From Candidatus Methylobacter titanis (GTDB lineage Bacteria > Pseudomonadota > Gammaproteobacteria > Methylococcales > Methylomonadaceae), in contig JAQSDX010000033.1 in the NCBI GenBank assembly GCA_029946125.1, forward strand, positions 1 to 38,473: a stretch of DNA of 38,473 nt, written 5' to 3'. Below, piece after piece: positions 1 through 7,394 of this stretch (position 1 is the stretch's first letter; each line of letters begins with the position of its first letter). The notes under the pieces are model-generated. The model saw nothing but the letters and a program-made list of their open reading frames with translations. It did not search any database and was not told the origin of the DNA. The translations under genes were made by a program, and so were the position numbers.

Positions 1-269
1 CTGTTAAAGCGTTTGATTAGGCTGACATAGTGGGCAACACTATCCGGTAAGTCATTACGTTGCCATAACTTGGCGATGCCGTTGTCAAATTCCCGGTTTT
101 TTAAGGCGTAGTCACCATCCAGCGCATATTTTCCGGGCCCGGCATGGGTATCGATGCAGCAGAATGGTTTGTCTTTGTTTCTTAAGTACTCAAGGCTTTG
201 TATCAGGGTAATATGTTTTAAAACGTCGGCAAAGTTGCCTGCGTGAAAAGAGTGTCGGTAGCTGAGCAT
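1..269 (-). CDS. rlmJ: 23S rRNA (adenine2030-N6)-methyltransferase RlmJ, 3' end outside window
   Basis: Partial gene on the minus strand: the ATG is at 267-269 and the frame stays open to base 1, giving about 89 N-terminal residues. The start MLSYRHSFHAGNFADVLKH is the family signature. DTHAGPGKY near residue 40 is the SAM-binding motif I. RlmJ methylates A2030 of 23S rRNA in the cytoplasm. It lies 15 bases downstream of the DUF155 gene and is probably co-transcribed with it. No good ribosome binding site is visible. The missing C-terminal two thirds would hold the catalytic motif, so intactness cannot be judged. Confidence 0.93.
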   Translation of the reverse strand, partial: MLSYRHSFHAGNFADVLKHITLIQSLEYLRNKDKPFCCIDTHAGPGKYALDGDYALKNREFDNGIAKLWQRNDLPDSVAHYVSLIKRFN

Positions 270-284
270 GATGAATTTAATTGT

Positions 285-1079
285 TTAGAGTACTTTGTCG
301 ACTATTGCCATGCCTATTTCAAAAGCAATCAGCCAGATAATAATCCATTCCAGTATTGATGAATGTCGATGTTTTTGCTCATCGGCCAGCATTTCAAATA
401 ACTCGCGGATAGTTTCCAGCTTTTTTGACAATACGTCAGTTCGCGGGCTTACTTCGAGGTATTTTGCGGTGACCCCGTAAAATACCTCATATTCCGGATA
501 TTCCCAAAAGAAATCAGGCGTATCCAGCAAGTCGTAATTTAAAATGATGTCGCTTTTGGTTAAAAACAGTTGTCCGCGAATTTTCGCGATTTGATGGCGG
601 CTTAAGTTGATTTTTCCGGTTTTAGCTAATGATTTTGGAATGTAGCTGGTATTGTTGATGGTGGTTATCGCGTTGGTTTCAAAAGAGGCGAGCTTAATCG
701 ATTGGGCCATACCTTGGGATAATGAAAATATCACAATGGGATCGGAAGACTCGATTTCAAGATGATCTTCAATAATGCGTGTGATCGGGCAATCAAGAAT
801 GAAAGTGAAATGGTCTTCCTCTGTAGAGGCCAGTATGTTTTCTGCATGATCTAATAATAAATGATGTAGTTTGATCTGCTGTTCTGAGCTGACATTCCAG
901 TGTACGACAGCACCATAAGCAAAAACCACCGACCAGGATTGATTGTCCTCAATGAGTAATGCTCCTTTAATAAGTCGTATCAGCGCTGAGTCTGATAGTT
1001 GTTTTGCTAAGGCGCTAATATCAAAGCGTTGTGCCAAGCAGTAAGCTACGCATTGTTTAATTGACTTATTTGTAGGCAT
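285..1079 (-). CDS. RMD1/YagE family (DUF155) protein
   Basis: 264-residue protein of the DUF155 family. Family marks are the F-x-YG-x-VVHW segment (around residue 55), AQSIKLASFE, the strongly conserved LLDTPDFFWEYPEYE near residue 200, and a C-terminal hydrophobic helix (LEWIIIWLIAFEIGMAIV) that should anchor it in the inner membrane. I chose the ATG at 1079 because GGGAG sits at a good distance before it; the frame stays open 17 codons further up but without a comparable site. Yeast Rmd1 relatives act in mitochondria; the bacterial role is unknown. The gene lies between a small secreted protein and rlmJ on the same strand. Confidence 0.85.
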   Translation of the reverse strand: MPTNKSIKQCVAYCLAQRFDISALAKQLSDSALIRLIKGALLIEDNQSWSVVFAYGAVVHWNVSSEQQIKLHHLLLDHAENILASTEEDHFTFILDCPITRIIEDHLEIESSDPIVIFSLSQGMAQSIKLASFETNAITTINNTSYIPKSLAKTGKINLSRHQIAKIRGQLFLTKSDIILNYDLLDTPDFFWEYPEYEVFYGVTAKYLEVSPRTDVLSKKLETIRELFEMLADEQKHRHSSILEWIIIWLIAFEIGMAIVDKVL

Positions 1080-1117
1080 AAAGTACTCCCAAAAGTTGAG
1101 TCGGTGTGGCAGTGAAT

Positions 1118-1140
1118 TAGGGCGCGCCACTCGCGCCCTA
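1118..1140. repeat. Short GC-rich inverted repeat (REP-like)
   Basis: Perfect 9-bp arms TAGGGCGCG / CGCGCCCTA around a 5-base loop (CCACT). It lies between the secreted-protein gene and the DUF155 gene. No T-run follows on either strand, so a terminator is unlikely. A related GTAGGGCGCG motif occurs in the mlaA-pyrC gap near 17505, which suggests a small dispersed palindrome family. Confidence 0.6.
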
Positions 1141-1151
1141 CAAAATCATCA

Positions 1152-1562
1152 TTATTTTTCGGTAATTTTTACCAGCCAGCCATTTTCGACATCACATCTT
1201 GAAATTTTACTATTCACCTTGATGTTGATTCTTGCAGTGGTGTTAACTAAATCGGTGGGTAATTTCCCTTTTACCAGAAAAAATGTGTCCTTATTTTCCG
1301 TAGTCACTTCAACGGGAATGGTTTTAACGGTGACCTGAATTTGTTCAGGCTTGCTCACGTTAAAAGCCAGAAAAGAGAACGCTGATCCCGGTGCAACGGA
1401 CGCTAAATGGGCAGGCGTAAATTTGGTTAACTGTGGCTTTACACAGGATTGCTCCCCGCCACCACCGCCACCACCACCGTGTCCGCTGTGATGCTCAGAG
1501 GCGTTGACGGTGCTAAAACAAGCTGCGATAAAAAATATAGCGAGTAGTCTTGGTGTTTTCAT
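1152..1562 (-). CDS. Hypothetical secreted protein with a polyglycine run
   Basis: I do not recognise this 136-residue protein. It begins with a clear signal peptide (MKTPRLLAIFFIAACFSTVNA, cleavage expected after residue 21). A His/Gly segment (HHSGHG followed by a run of eight glycines) comes next, then a roughly 100-residue domain rich in beta-forming residues with two cysteines (SCVKPQ and SRCDVE) that could form a disulfide in the periplasm. The TTENKDTFFLVKGKLP and ARINIKV segments resemble an Ig-like strand pattern, but that is impression only. It is likely periplasmic or extracellular. Both neighbours on the same strand are separated from it by more than 70 bases, so it may have its own promoter. 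Confidence 0.7.
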   Translation of the reverse strand: MKTPRLLAIFFIAACFSTVNASEHHSGHGGGGGGGGEQSCVKPQLTKFTPAHLASVAPGSAFSFLAFNVSKPEQIQVTVKTIPVEVTTENKDTFFLVKGKLPTDLVNTTARINIKVNSKISRCDVENGWLVKITEK

Positions 1563-1687
1563 AGGATGACCTTTAAATTATTTTTGTCGTAACCAATATA
1601 AGGTGAGCTCTCGTTATGCTGTGGGTTGTCGTTAAAGCTAACAACTCTGTAGACGAAACCATCACTCACATTTTAAATAACGTGTCA

Positions 1688-2980
1688 TCATAAAACATTG
1701 GCGTAGTCTTGTTCCAGTTGTTTGAAATTCATTGATGACATGAAGCGGCTGAAACTCAGCCAGGATGAAAGTCCCATTAGATCTTTAAACTGCGGTGGTA
1801 GAAAACGTGGTGCTATTACCGTGCCTTCGTCAACCAAATCGACCAGCACTTTCATATCTTCGATCATGGTTTTGCCACAAAACAGTAACGGAATGCGATC
1901 CGGCTTGCCCTTGCTGACCGCCAGTCGCATGAAATTATAAGTCAATACGAAGCCTTTGATATAGGTCAGGTCTTTGGTAAACGGCATACCGTCAGAGCTG
2001 CTGCCTCTAAATACTCGGCTGCTTAAGGTATAACTTTCTTCATTATCCAGGCCTTTTTCGATAAAGAAATTAAATATGTCCAAAAAGTCAGCGCCTTCTT
2101 CGGCCAGCGTGATAGCGCGAACCCGGTTGATCAGGCGCATCAGCCGATTAGGCGTGGAGCTGAAGGTTAATATTTCCATCAATACCGCCAGTCCTTCCTG
2201 GGTGATGGTCGCGGAAGGCGGTCCTTTGCCGAGAAAGGTGCAATAAGGTTGAGCCAGACCGTTCAGGGTGGTGCCCAGATGAACCCATATTTCATGAACT
2301 TCGAGCACGCGCAAATCGCGCATATTGAATAATGCATCGGCGCGCAATTTGATGTAATCGGTACCGGCGGCGGCATCGGCGACGATACCGTCGCTGAGCA
2401 TGGCGCGCAGGCCATCGCCGGGAAATACGGCCTCTATTTTTTCGTTAAGGATGGCTACTGCATCCTTGGCATTGATGGTCTTGGGTTCTTCGACCAGGAA
2501 ATCCAGCTTCAATAATTGCGCCAGGGTTTCTTCCATCATGCTGCCCAGACCGGCAATGGTCGGATCGCCGACATGAAAAACGTCCTGGGATGAGCCGTAT
2601 AATTCCTGAGAAATATTGGAAAATGTCGGGGTTCCTCGCGCCTCCAACATGCGTACTACGTCCTGATACTCCCGGCAAATTCGGCGCATGATCACACTGA
2701 GCGGGTTGAGTTGGCCAAGTTTTCGCATTAAATCACGCTCAATCTGATAAAACTCAAGTCTCTTTTCGTTTGGATCAAACCCCAGTGGACGTTTTTGATA
2801 ATAATCCGGTGTGACTATGGGCGGTTTTTTGCAATTGCCATCAAAAAAAGCCTGCTTAATATGGTCATCCCATTTGATTGCGTCGAGTATGCGAATCGGT
2901 TGTTGAGCCTTGACGATCCGATCCGATAGCGTTTTGACTTCGGTCAGATAAGCAGAGGGTTTAACGGCTTTTTTGCGCAT
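1688..2980 (-). CDS. DUF1704 / QEGLA-motif (MATCAP-like) putative metallopeptidase
   Basis: 430-residue cytoplasmic protein of the family often named 'flavohemoglobin expression-modulating QEGLA motif protein' (DUF1704). The QEGLA motif is at residues 261-265. About thirty residues earlier is HEIWVH (229-234), matching the HExxxH zinc motif of the related eukaryotic tubulin tyrosine carboxypeptidases MATCAP/TMCP. H229, E230 and H234 are therefore the predicted zinc-site and catalytic residues. The bacterial substrate is unknown; the 'flavohemoglobin' name is historical. The gene starts 43 bases after the stop of the upstream permease gene, so the two are likely co-transcribed. Family call is firm, peptidase activity is inferred. 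Confidence 0.85.
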   Translation of the reverse strand: MRKKAVKPSAYLTEVKTLSDRIVKAQQPIRILDAIKWDDHIKQAFFDGNCKKPPIVTPDYYQKRPLGFDPNEKRLEFYQIERDLMRKLGQLNPLSVIMRRICREYQDVVRMLEARGTPTFSNISQELYGSSQDVFHVGDPTIAGLGSMMEETLAQLLKLDFLVEEPKTINAKDAVAILNEKIEAVFPGDGLRAMLSDGIVADAAAGTDYIKLRADALFNMRDLRVLEVHEIWVHLGTTLNGLAQPYCTFLGKGPPSATITQEGLAVLMEILTFSSTPNRLMRLINRVRAITLAEEGADFLDIFNFFIEKGLDNEESYTLSSRVFRGSSSDGMPFTKDLTYIKGFVLTYNFMRLAVSKGKPDRIPLLFCGKTMIEDMKVLVDLVDEGTVIAPRFLPPQFKDLMGLSSWLSFSRFMSSMNFKQLEQDYANVL

Positions 2981-3023
2981 GTGTGTCGTCCATTAGCGGT
3001 GCAATATTTAAATAGGGACGCGG

Positions 3024-4265
3024 TTAGTCATACCCATAGCGAAACCAGGTCCAGTATATCAATAGATTGATAAAGCCCAAGGGAATTCCAATTCGGGCAA
3101 ACTCAAAAAAACCCAAGGTAGCTTCATGCTTTTCCGCATGCTGAATAATAATTACATTACTGGCGGCCCCCAGAATCAGCATATTACCGGCGATAGTGCT
3201 GCCGACTGCCAGAGCCATTAGCGATTCGGAGCTCGGATGGGGCAGCATCGGCAGATACAGCGCTACCAGCGGCACATTGGAAATCAACTGACTGAACGAG
3301 GCGCTGAGCAACATGATAGCCGAAGTTGTTGTCAGGTCTATGTGCAATTCATTAACCTGTTGCTGCATGATGCCGGTTTGCCAGACGCTGGACATTAACA
3401 CAAACATGGCAGCAAAAAACAGTAAGGTTGACCAGTCCAGACTTTTTAATAAGTTTAGCCGGGCAGGGCTGAATAAAATTGGCGGTAGGGCGGCGAGAAT
3501 GGCGATATGGCTTAATTTAAGCTGCATCGTGCTGTGCACGGCAGAAAGAATGATGTTAAGTGTTATTAATCCGATCAACAAAAATATCGATATTTGGGCC
3601 AATTTGGCCAGTTTTTTATCCAATAGTTTGACCGGATTATGAGTAAGCGGCATAGCGGCAATGAATTGTTGTCGATAAAACAGCCTTAACATTAAATAGG
3701 TGACAATCAAATTAATCAGCGTAGGGATAGTGAGCGCCTTAAAAAAAGTCAGAAAAGGTGCGGGTAATCCGCCCTGACTGGCAATCAGGAAATTTTGGGG
3801 ATTGCCGATAGGGCTCATTACGCTGCCGATGGTAATGGCATAAGCCAGGGTTAATAACAGCAGCGTACTGTTGATGTTGTGTTCCCGAGCAAGGCGCAGC
3901 ACTAGCGGTGTGCCTATGATCGCGAGCGTATCGTTCATCAGCAGCGCAGAGCTCAAGGCCGCGCCGAATAAAATGCCGAAAATCAGTTGCGGCACTGAGG
4001 TCATCCGGTTAAATAAATGATAAGCGAGGGCGTACAGATAGCCGCTGGCAACCAGCGCCTGGCCGACGACAAACATGCCGAACAGAAACAGCATCACATT
4101 GAAATCGATGGCCTTTAGGGCGTCAACTCCGCTAATCTCGCCGGTAGCCAATACCGTCAGTGCGCCGCAGGTCATTGATTGCCAGATCTTGATATTAAAA
4201 TGGCCGATTTTACGCACGGTGATCAACGCAAATACCGCAAACAGGGTTAATATCGATATGTTCAT
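3024..4265 (-). CDS. SLC13/ArsB-like anion permease
   Basis: 413-residue polytopic inner-membrane protein with about ten to twelve hydrophobic segments over its whole length. The two halves carry the inverted-repeat signature motifs of the ion-transporter superfamily: MSPIGNPQNFLIA around residue 155 and GNMLILGAASNVIIIQ around residue 360. These Asn/Ser-rich hairpins form the ion and substrate site in SLC13, NhaD and ArsB relatives. The substrate (dicarboxylate, sulfate, arsenite or Na+) cannot be told from sequence. The ATG at 4265 has AGGA upstream. It is the first gene of a minus-strand unit with the DUF1704 protein and is divergent from the MepK-like gene. Confidence 0.85.
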   Translation of the reverse strand: MNISILTLFAVFALITVRKIGHFNIKIWQSMTCGALTVLATGEISGVDALKAIDFNVMLFLFGMFVVGQALVASGYLYALAYHLFNRMTSVPQLIFGILFGAALSSALLMNDTLAIIGTPLVLRLAREHNINSTLLLLTLAYAITIGSVMSPIGNPQNFLIASQGGLPAPFLTFFKALTIPTLINLIVTYLMLRLFYRQQFIAAMPLTHNPVKLLDKKLAKLAQISIFLLIGLITLNIILSAVHSTMQLKLSHIAILAALPPILFSPARLNLLKSLDWSTLLFFAAMFVLMSSVWQTGIMQQQVNELHIDLTTTSAIMLLSASFSQLISNVPLVALYLPMLPHPSSESLMALAVGSTIAGNMLILGAASNVIIIQHAEKHEATLGFFEFARIGIPLGFINLLIYWTWFRYGYD

Positions 4266-4358
4266 TGTGTTCCTGATAATGGGGCGGTCTTAAATATAGA
4301 GTAATAGTTTCATGATGCTACACATACAGCAGCAGAAAGGATGTTTTTGTATGGAATA

Positions 4359-4389
4359 TTTAAGGTTACTTAAGACTAATTTAAGGTTA
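4359..4389. promoter_or_regulatory. Two 10-bp direct repeats, candidate activator site
   Basis: TTTAAGGTTA occurs at 4359-4368 and again, identical, at 4380-4389. The 21-base step is two helical turns, the layout used by OmpR-type response regulators. About 30 bases downstream is a possible -10 (TATAAA, 4422-4427) with a poor -35, which would fit an activated promoter for the MepK-like gene at 4452. It lies in the divergent gap to the permease gene and could serve either side. The regulator is unknown. Confidence 0.4.
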
Positions 4390-4451
4390 AATGATCAGAA
4401 TAATGTAACGATACTAATATCTATAAAGCATCAACGCGAGCACAACCAACT

Positions 4452-5138
4452 ATGAATGAAAGTGATCTTATTTTATCACGACGCAAGTTTTTGAAAAATA
4501 TGGCTTATGGTTCCTTGTTAATGGTGGGAGGAATCGATGTCGTCAATGCTAGAGCTAGACATCATATAGACCCACATGTACATGCTTCGCATAAAACACC
4601 TCTTCATGACAGGTTAAATCATCACCTTTCCTCAAAAAAGTCCTCACATAAGATTGCTACTCATACCACATTAGCTCAAAACTCGCCTTCGCATAAGGTT
4701 CTAGCTTTACATAATACGCATACCGGCGACCGGTTAAAGCTGACTTATTTTGAGCAGGGGGATTATGTTGAAGATGCACTTCTCGAAATCAATCATCTGT
4801 TTCGCGACTACCACGATGGTAGTGTTCATCCCATTGATCCTGCATTGCTGGATCAGTTGTATGATTTAAAACACAGTCTGGAAGTCAGAAAGCCTTTTAA
4901 TATTGTTTCCGGTTACCGTTCACCGGCTACTAATGCCGATTTGCGTAAACACAGCGATGGCGTTGCCAAAAACAGCCTGCATATGCAGGGCCGGGCTATT
5001 GATATACGTCTTGAGGGTATAGATTCCAAACGGATTAGAAATGCAGCGCTGGCCATGCAGCGTGGTGGTGTTGGTTATTACTCAAGATCCAATTTTGTGC
5101 ATTTGGATACCGGCAGCGTAAGAAGCTGGGGCAGTTAG
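4452..5138 (+). CDS. mepK: Tat-exported murein DD/LD-endopeptidase, MepK/YcbK-like (DUF882, M15 fold)
   Basis: 228 residues. The N-terminus has a twin-arginine signal (SRRKFLKN, residues 9-16) followed by a hydrophobic stretch, so it is exported folded to the periplasm. Residues about 30-85 form an unusual His/Ser-rich linker. The DUF882 peptidase domain fills the C-terminal half: SGYRSPATN, then LHMQGRAIDI giving ligands H177 and D184, and FVHLDTG giving H217. E. coli MepK cuts 3-3 (meso-Dap-meso-Dap) and some 4-3 cross-links. The next gene, convergent, is an LdtD-like enzyme that makes 3-3 links, which supports the assignment. Orthology to MepK rather than another M15 member is likely but unproven. 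Confidence 0.85.
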   Translation: MNESDLILSRRKFLKNMAYGSLLMVGGIDVVNARARHHIDPHVHASHKTPLHDRLNHHLSSKKSSHKIATHTTLAQNSPSHKVLALHNTHTGDRLKLTYFEQGDYVEDALLEINHLFRDYHDGSVHPIDPALLDQLYDLKHSLEVRKPFNIVSGYRSPATNADLRKHSDGVAKNSLHMQGRAIDIRLEGIDSKRIRNAALAMQRGGVGYYSRSNFVHLDTGSVRSWGS

Positions 5139-5196
5139 CTTATATCCAGGTATAAGCTTGGTGTAATGTAAGCCGTAATAAACCACGAAACACACA

Positions 5197-5231
5197 AAAG
5201 GACACGAAGAAAACTTCGTGTCCTTTTTTTT
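5197..5231. terminator. Strong bidirectional Rho-independent terminator
   Basis: Perfect 13-bp stem AAAGGACACGAAG / CTTCGTGTCCTTT with an AAAA loop (5197-5209 and 5214-5226). It is followed by T's to 5231 and preceded by A's on the other side. It sits between the convergent mepK and ldtD genes and can serve both. Confidence 0.85.
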
Positions 5232-5366
5232 GGCAATTGTTCTGCCCTGTTTAATCCGATCCGCATGAAAGTGGTCGACAATTACCTTGCGCCATGGATC
5301 GTGAGCAGTAAAGGTAATTATCGAGAGAAATCAATAGCTGTTTACGTCATAATGTATGTTTATAGT

Positions 5367-7190
5367 CTATTTGATTAACGCTTCCTGTGCCGTATTGCTG
5401 CTGAAAAAAAGTGACTGATCAGGCAGATCATTCGCTTTACTCAAGGCTTTTAGTAATACAGCATCATGACCATAAATATCAGGATGAAACTCTAAATTAT
5501 CAAATTGGTCAAAAAAAGCCGTGGTATAAAAAAACAACACCGGTATAGGTTCCTTCAAAAGAACACGTCGATTTTTTGGTGTATTCATGGCGAGCTGTAT
5601 CGTTTCCGGATTCCAGTCATCCTGATTTTTAAGTACAAACTCAGCCAGTTTTTGAGGGTTCGCAACCCGCACGCAACCGTGGCTGAAATCCCTTCGCGAT
5701 TGGCTAAATAAGGCATTTGCCGGAGTGTCATGCAAATACACGTCTTCCTTATTGGGAAAAATAAATTTTATTCTGCCCAAGGCATTCTTTCCCCCCGGAC
5801 GCTGTCGGATTCTTAACTTGCCTTGTTGAAGCATATTCAGGGTTTCTCTATTAAGTGCAGTAGGCGTTTCCGTGTTGCGGTTAACTGAGACCAGTTCCAT
5901 GTTTTCCTGATTAAGATAGTTGTTGTTTTGAAGCAACTTGGGCAATATTTCTTTTTTTGTGATGCTGAAAGGAACATTCCAGTAAGGCATGAAATCTATA
6001 TAATGCATTTCTGCCATCAACACCGGGGTTTGATGTTTCAGTGCTTTGCCGACAACGACCTTCATATTAACGATGTTGGCATCGGCCTGAGCAATCGAAT
6101 CAAATGCCCATAATTGGAAGGCGGGAATATTAACAATAATGGATGTTCCGGTATTGAGCTCAGGTAACCAGCGCAATCTTTCCATAGCTAATTCGATTTG
6201 TATGACTCGCTGGCTTAAAGGCTCATTGAGCATAGCGACAGTGCCTTTTCCGATATGTCCATCCGCAGTAAGTCCATGCCGTTTTTGAAACGCCTTAACT
6301 CCGGTAGCGATAGCGTCAGTGTAGATCGGCACTATTTTAGTGCTGATAGCCGTTTTATCTTTAGGCAAATGGGAGGGTTTTTCAGCGCTGATAACGGTTT
6401 TATCTTCAGGCAAATCGCCGACAGCGATTAGAAACCGGCGTAGTTCGCCAATTTGCGGGTGAGCGTCTCCGGGGAGCAAGGTTTTTTTCATATTCAGTTT
6501 TAAACGCGGCGTATTCGCAGCAAGTTGGCGGTAGTTAGCCAATGCCTGTTTTAACTTTGGATATTGTTTTAACTGAGGTTCAGCCGACAACGGTAATTCA
6601 GTCAGGGTATTTTGTGTCAGACTATTTTTAATTAATACCGGTAAATCGAGTAGCTTTTTTTCTCTTAACTTTAAATTAAAATTGATACCCTGTGGATTTA
6701 TTCGTCCATAATGCAAGTCATGCAAGTAGCGTAGCAATGAGATACTGAGCGCTGTATCGTATAACGCTAATTCCTTATACGAATCAGGCTTGAGCAATAA
6801 GGCAATTTGTCGATTTCGTTGTAGGGTTTCAACATCGTAATTGTTAGGATTTAAACCGTGATCAGCTGCCTTAGCCAACAGATTAAGCCCATCGGTGATA
6901 TTTTTTTCGGTATTCCGATTGCCTAGCCACAGTAATTGATGGTTCGACATTTTATAGAGGGATTCAATATCTTCGGTACGATTTTCGAAATTGGACAGCA
7001 TCAGGTAGGGGTGCTGTTTTGTCAAAATAATGGCGGTAATTTCCTGAGCTATGCCGGGTTCCTGATTGAGGGGATCTTCAGTAGGCGCTGCTGGCATAGG
7101 TAGGCCCAAAGCAAGCAGTGTTTGCATGGGGAGACCTAAGCAAAAAAACAGGAGCAATCGGGGGATAGAGTGTCTTATGGTCTTTTTCAA
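5367..7190 (-). CDS. ldtD: L,D-transpeptidase, LdtD/YcbB type
   Basis: 607-residue periplasmic enzyme forming 3-3 murein cross-links. In order: an N-terminal signal sequence (MKKTIRHSIPRLLLFFCLGL), a YcbB scaffold domain, a peptidoglycan-binding domain with the core HGLTADGHIGKGTVAMLN near residue 310, and a YkuD catalytic domain with SHGCVRV, the nucleophile being C506. Length agrees with E. coli LdtD (615). The start codon is TTG at 7188-7190; no ATG upstream competes. Residues near 255-285 contain an imperfect 15-residue tandem duplication (LPEDKTVISAEKPSH / LPKDKTAISTK), visible as a 45-bp step in the DNA and placed just before the peptidoglycan-binding domain. It is convergent with the MepK-like gene. 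Confidence 0.93.
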   Translation of the reverse strand: MKKTIRHSIPRLLLFFCLGLPMQTLLALGLPMPAAPTEDPLNQEPGIAQEITAIILTKQHPYLMLSNFENRTEDIESLYKMSNHQLLWLGNRNTEKNITDGLNLLAKAADHGLNPNNYDVETLQRNRQIALLLKPDSYKELALYDTALSISLLRYLHDLHYGRINPQGINFNLKLREKKLLDLPVLIKNSLTQNTLTELPLSAEPQLKQYPKLKQALANYRQLAANTPRLKLNMKKTLLPGDAHPQIGELRRFLIAVGDLPEDKTVISAEKPSHLPKDKTAISTKIVPIYTDAIATGVKAFQKRHGLTADGHIGKGTVAMLNEPLSQRVIQIELAMERLRWLPELNTGTSIIVNIPAFQLWAFDSIAQADANIVNMKVVVGKALKHQTPVLMAEMHYIDFMPYWNVPFSITKKEILPKLLQNNNYLNQENMELVSVNRNTETPTALNRETLNMLQQGKLRIRQRPGGKNALGRIKFIFPNKEDVYLHDTPANALFSQSRRDFSHGCVRVANPQKLAEFVLKNQDDWNPETIQLAMNTPKNRRVLLKEPIPVLFFYTTAFFDQFDNLEFHPDIYGHDAVLLKALSKANDLPDQSLFFSSNTAQEALIK

Positions 7191-7223
7191 TTTAGTTCTT
7201 CGCTGAAAAAATTCGTGAAGTTA

Positions 7224-7251
7224 AGTTTTGTCGCTGGGTTACGACAAAACT
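7224..7251. promoter_or_regulatory. 10-bp perfect inverted repeat upstream of ldtD
   Basis: AGTTTTGTCG (7224-7233) and CGACAAAACT (7242-7251) flank the 8-base loop CTGGGTTA. The element lies 34 bases before the ldtD start codon in the gap between divergent ldtD and the beta-CASP RNase gene. It could be an operator or a leader hairpin of the ldtD mRNA. On the plus strand it is followed by TCTTTT, a weak terminator look, but no gene ends there. Confidence 0.45.
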
Positions 7252-7394
7252 CTTTTAATAGGATAATAAGCTTTTTGCTGAACGACTCGGTGATGGCCCG
7301 ATTTTAACATCAACTCTGTCATTCGAGGAAATTTGATGTGATCATTTGCAGATGACATCATTATGTTAATTTTTACACATGACGAGGCAATGCG

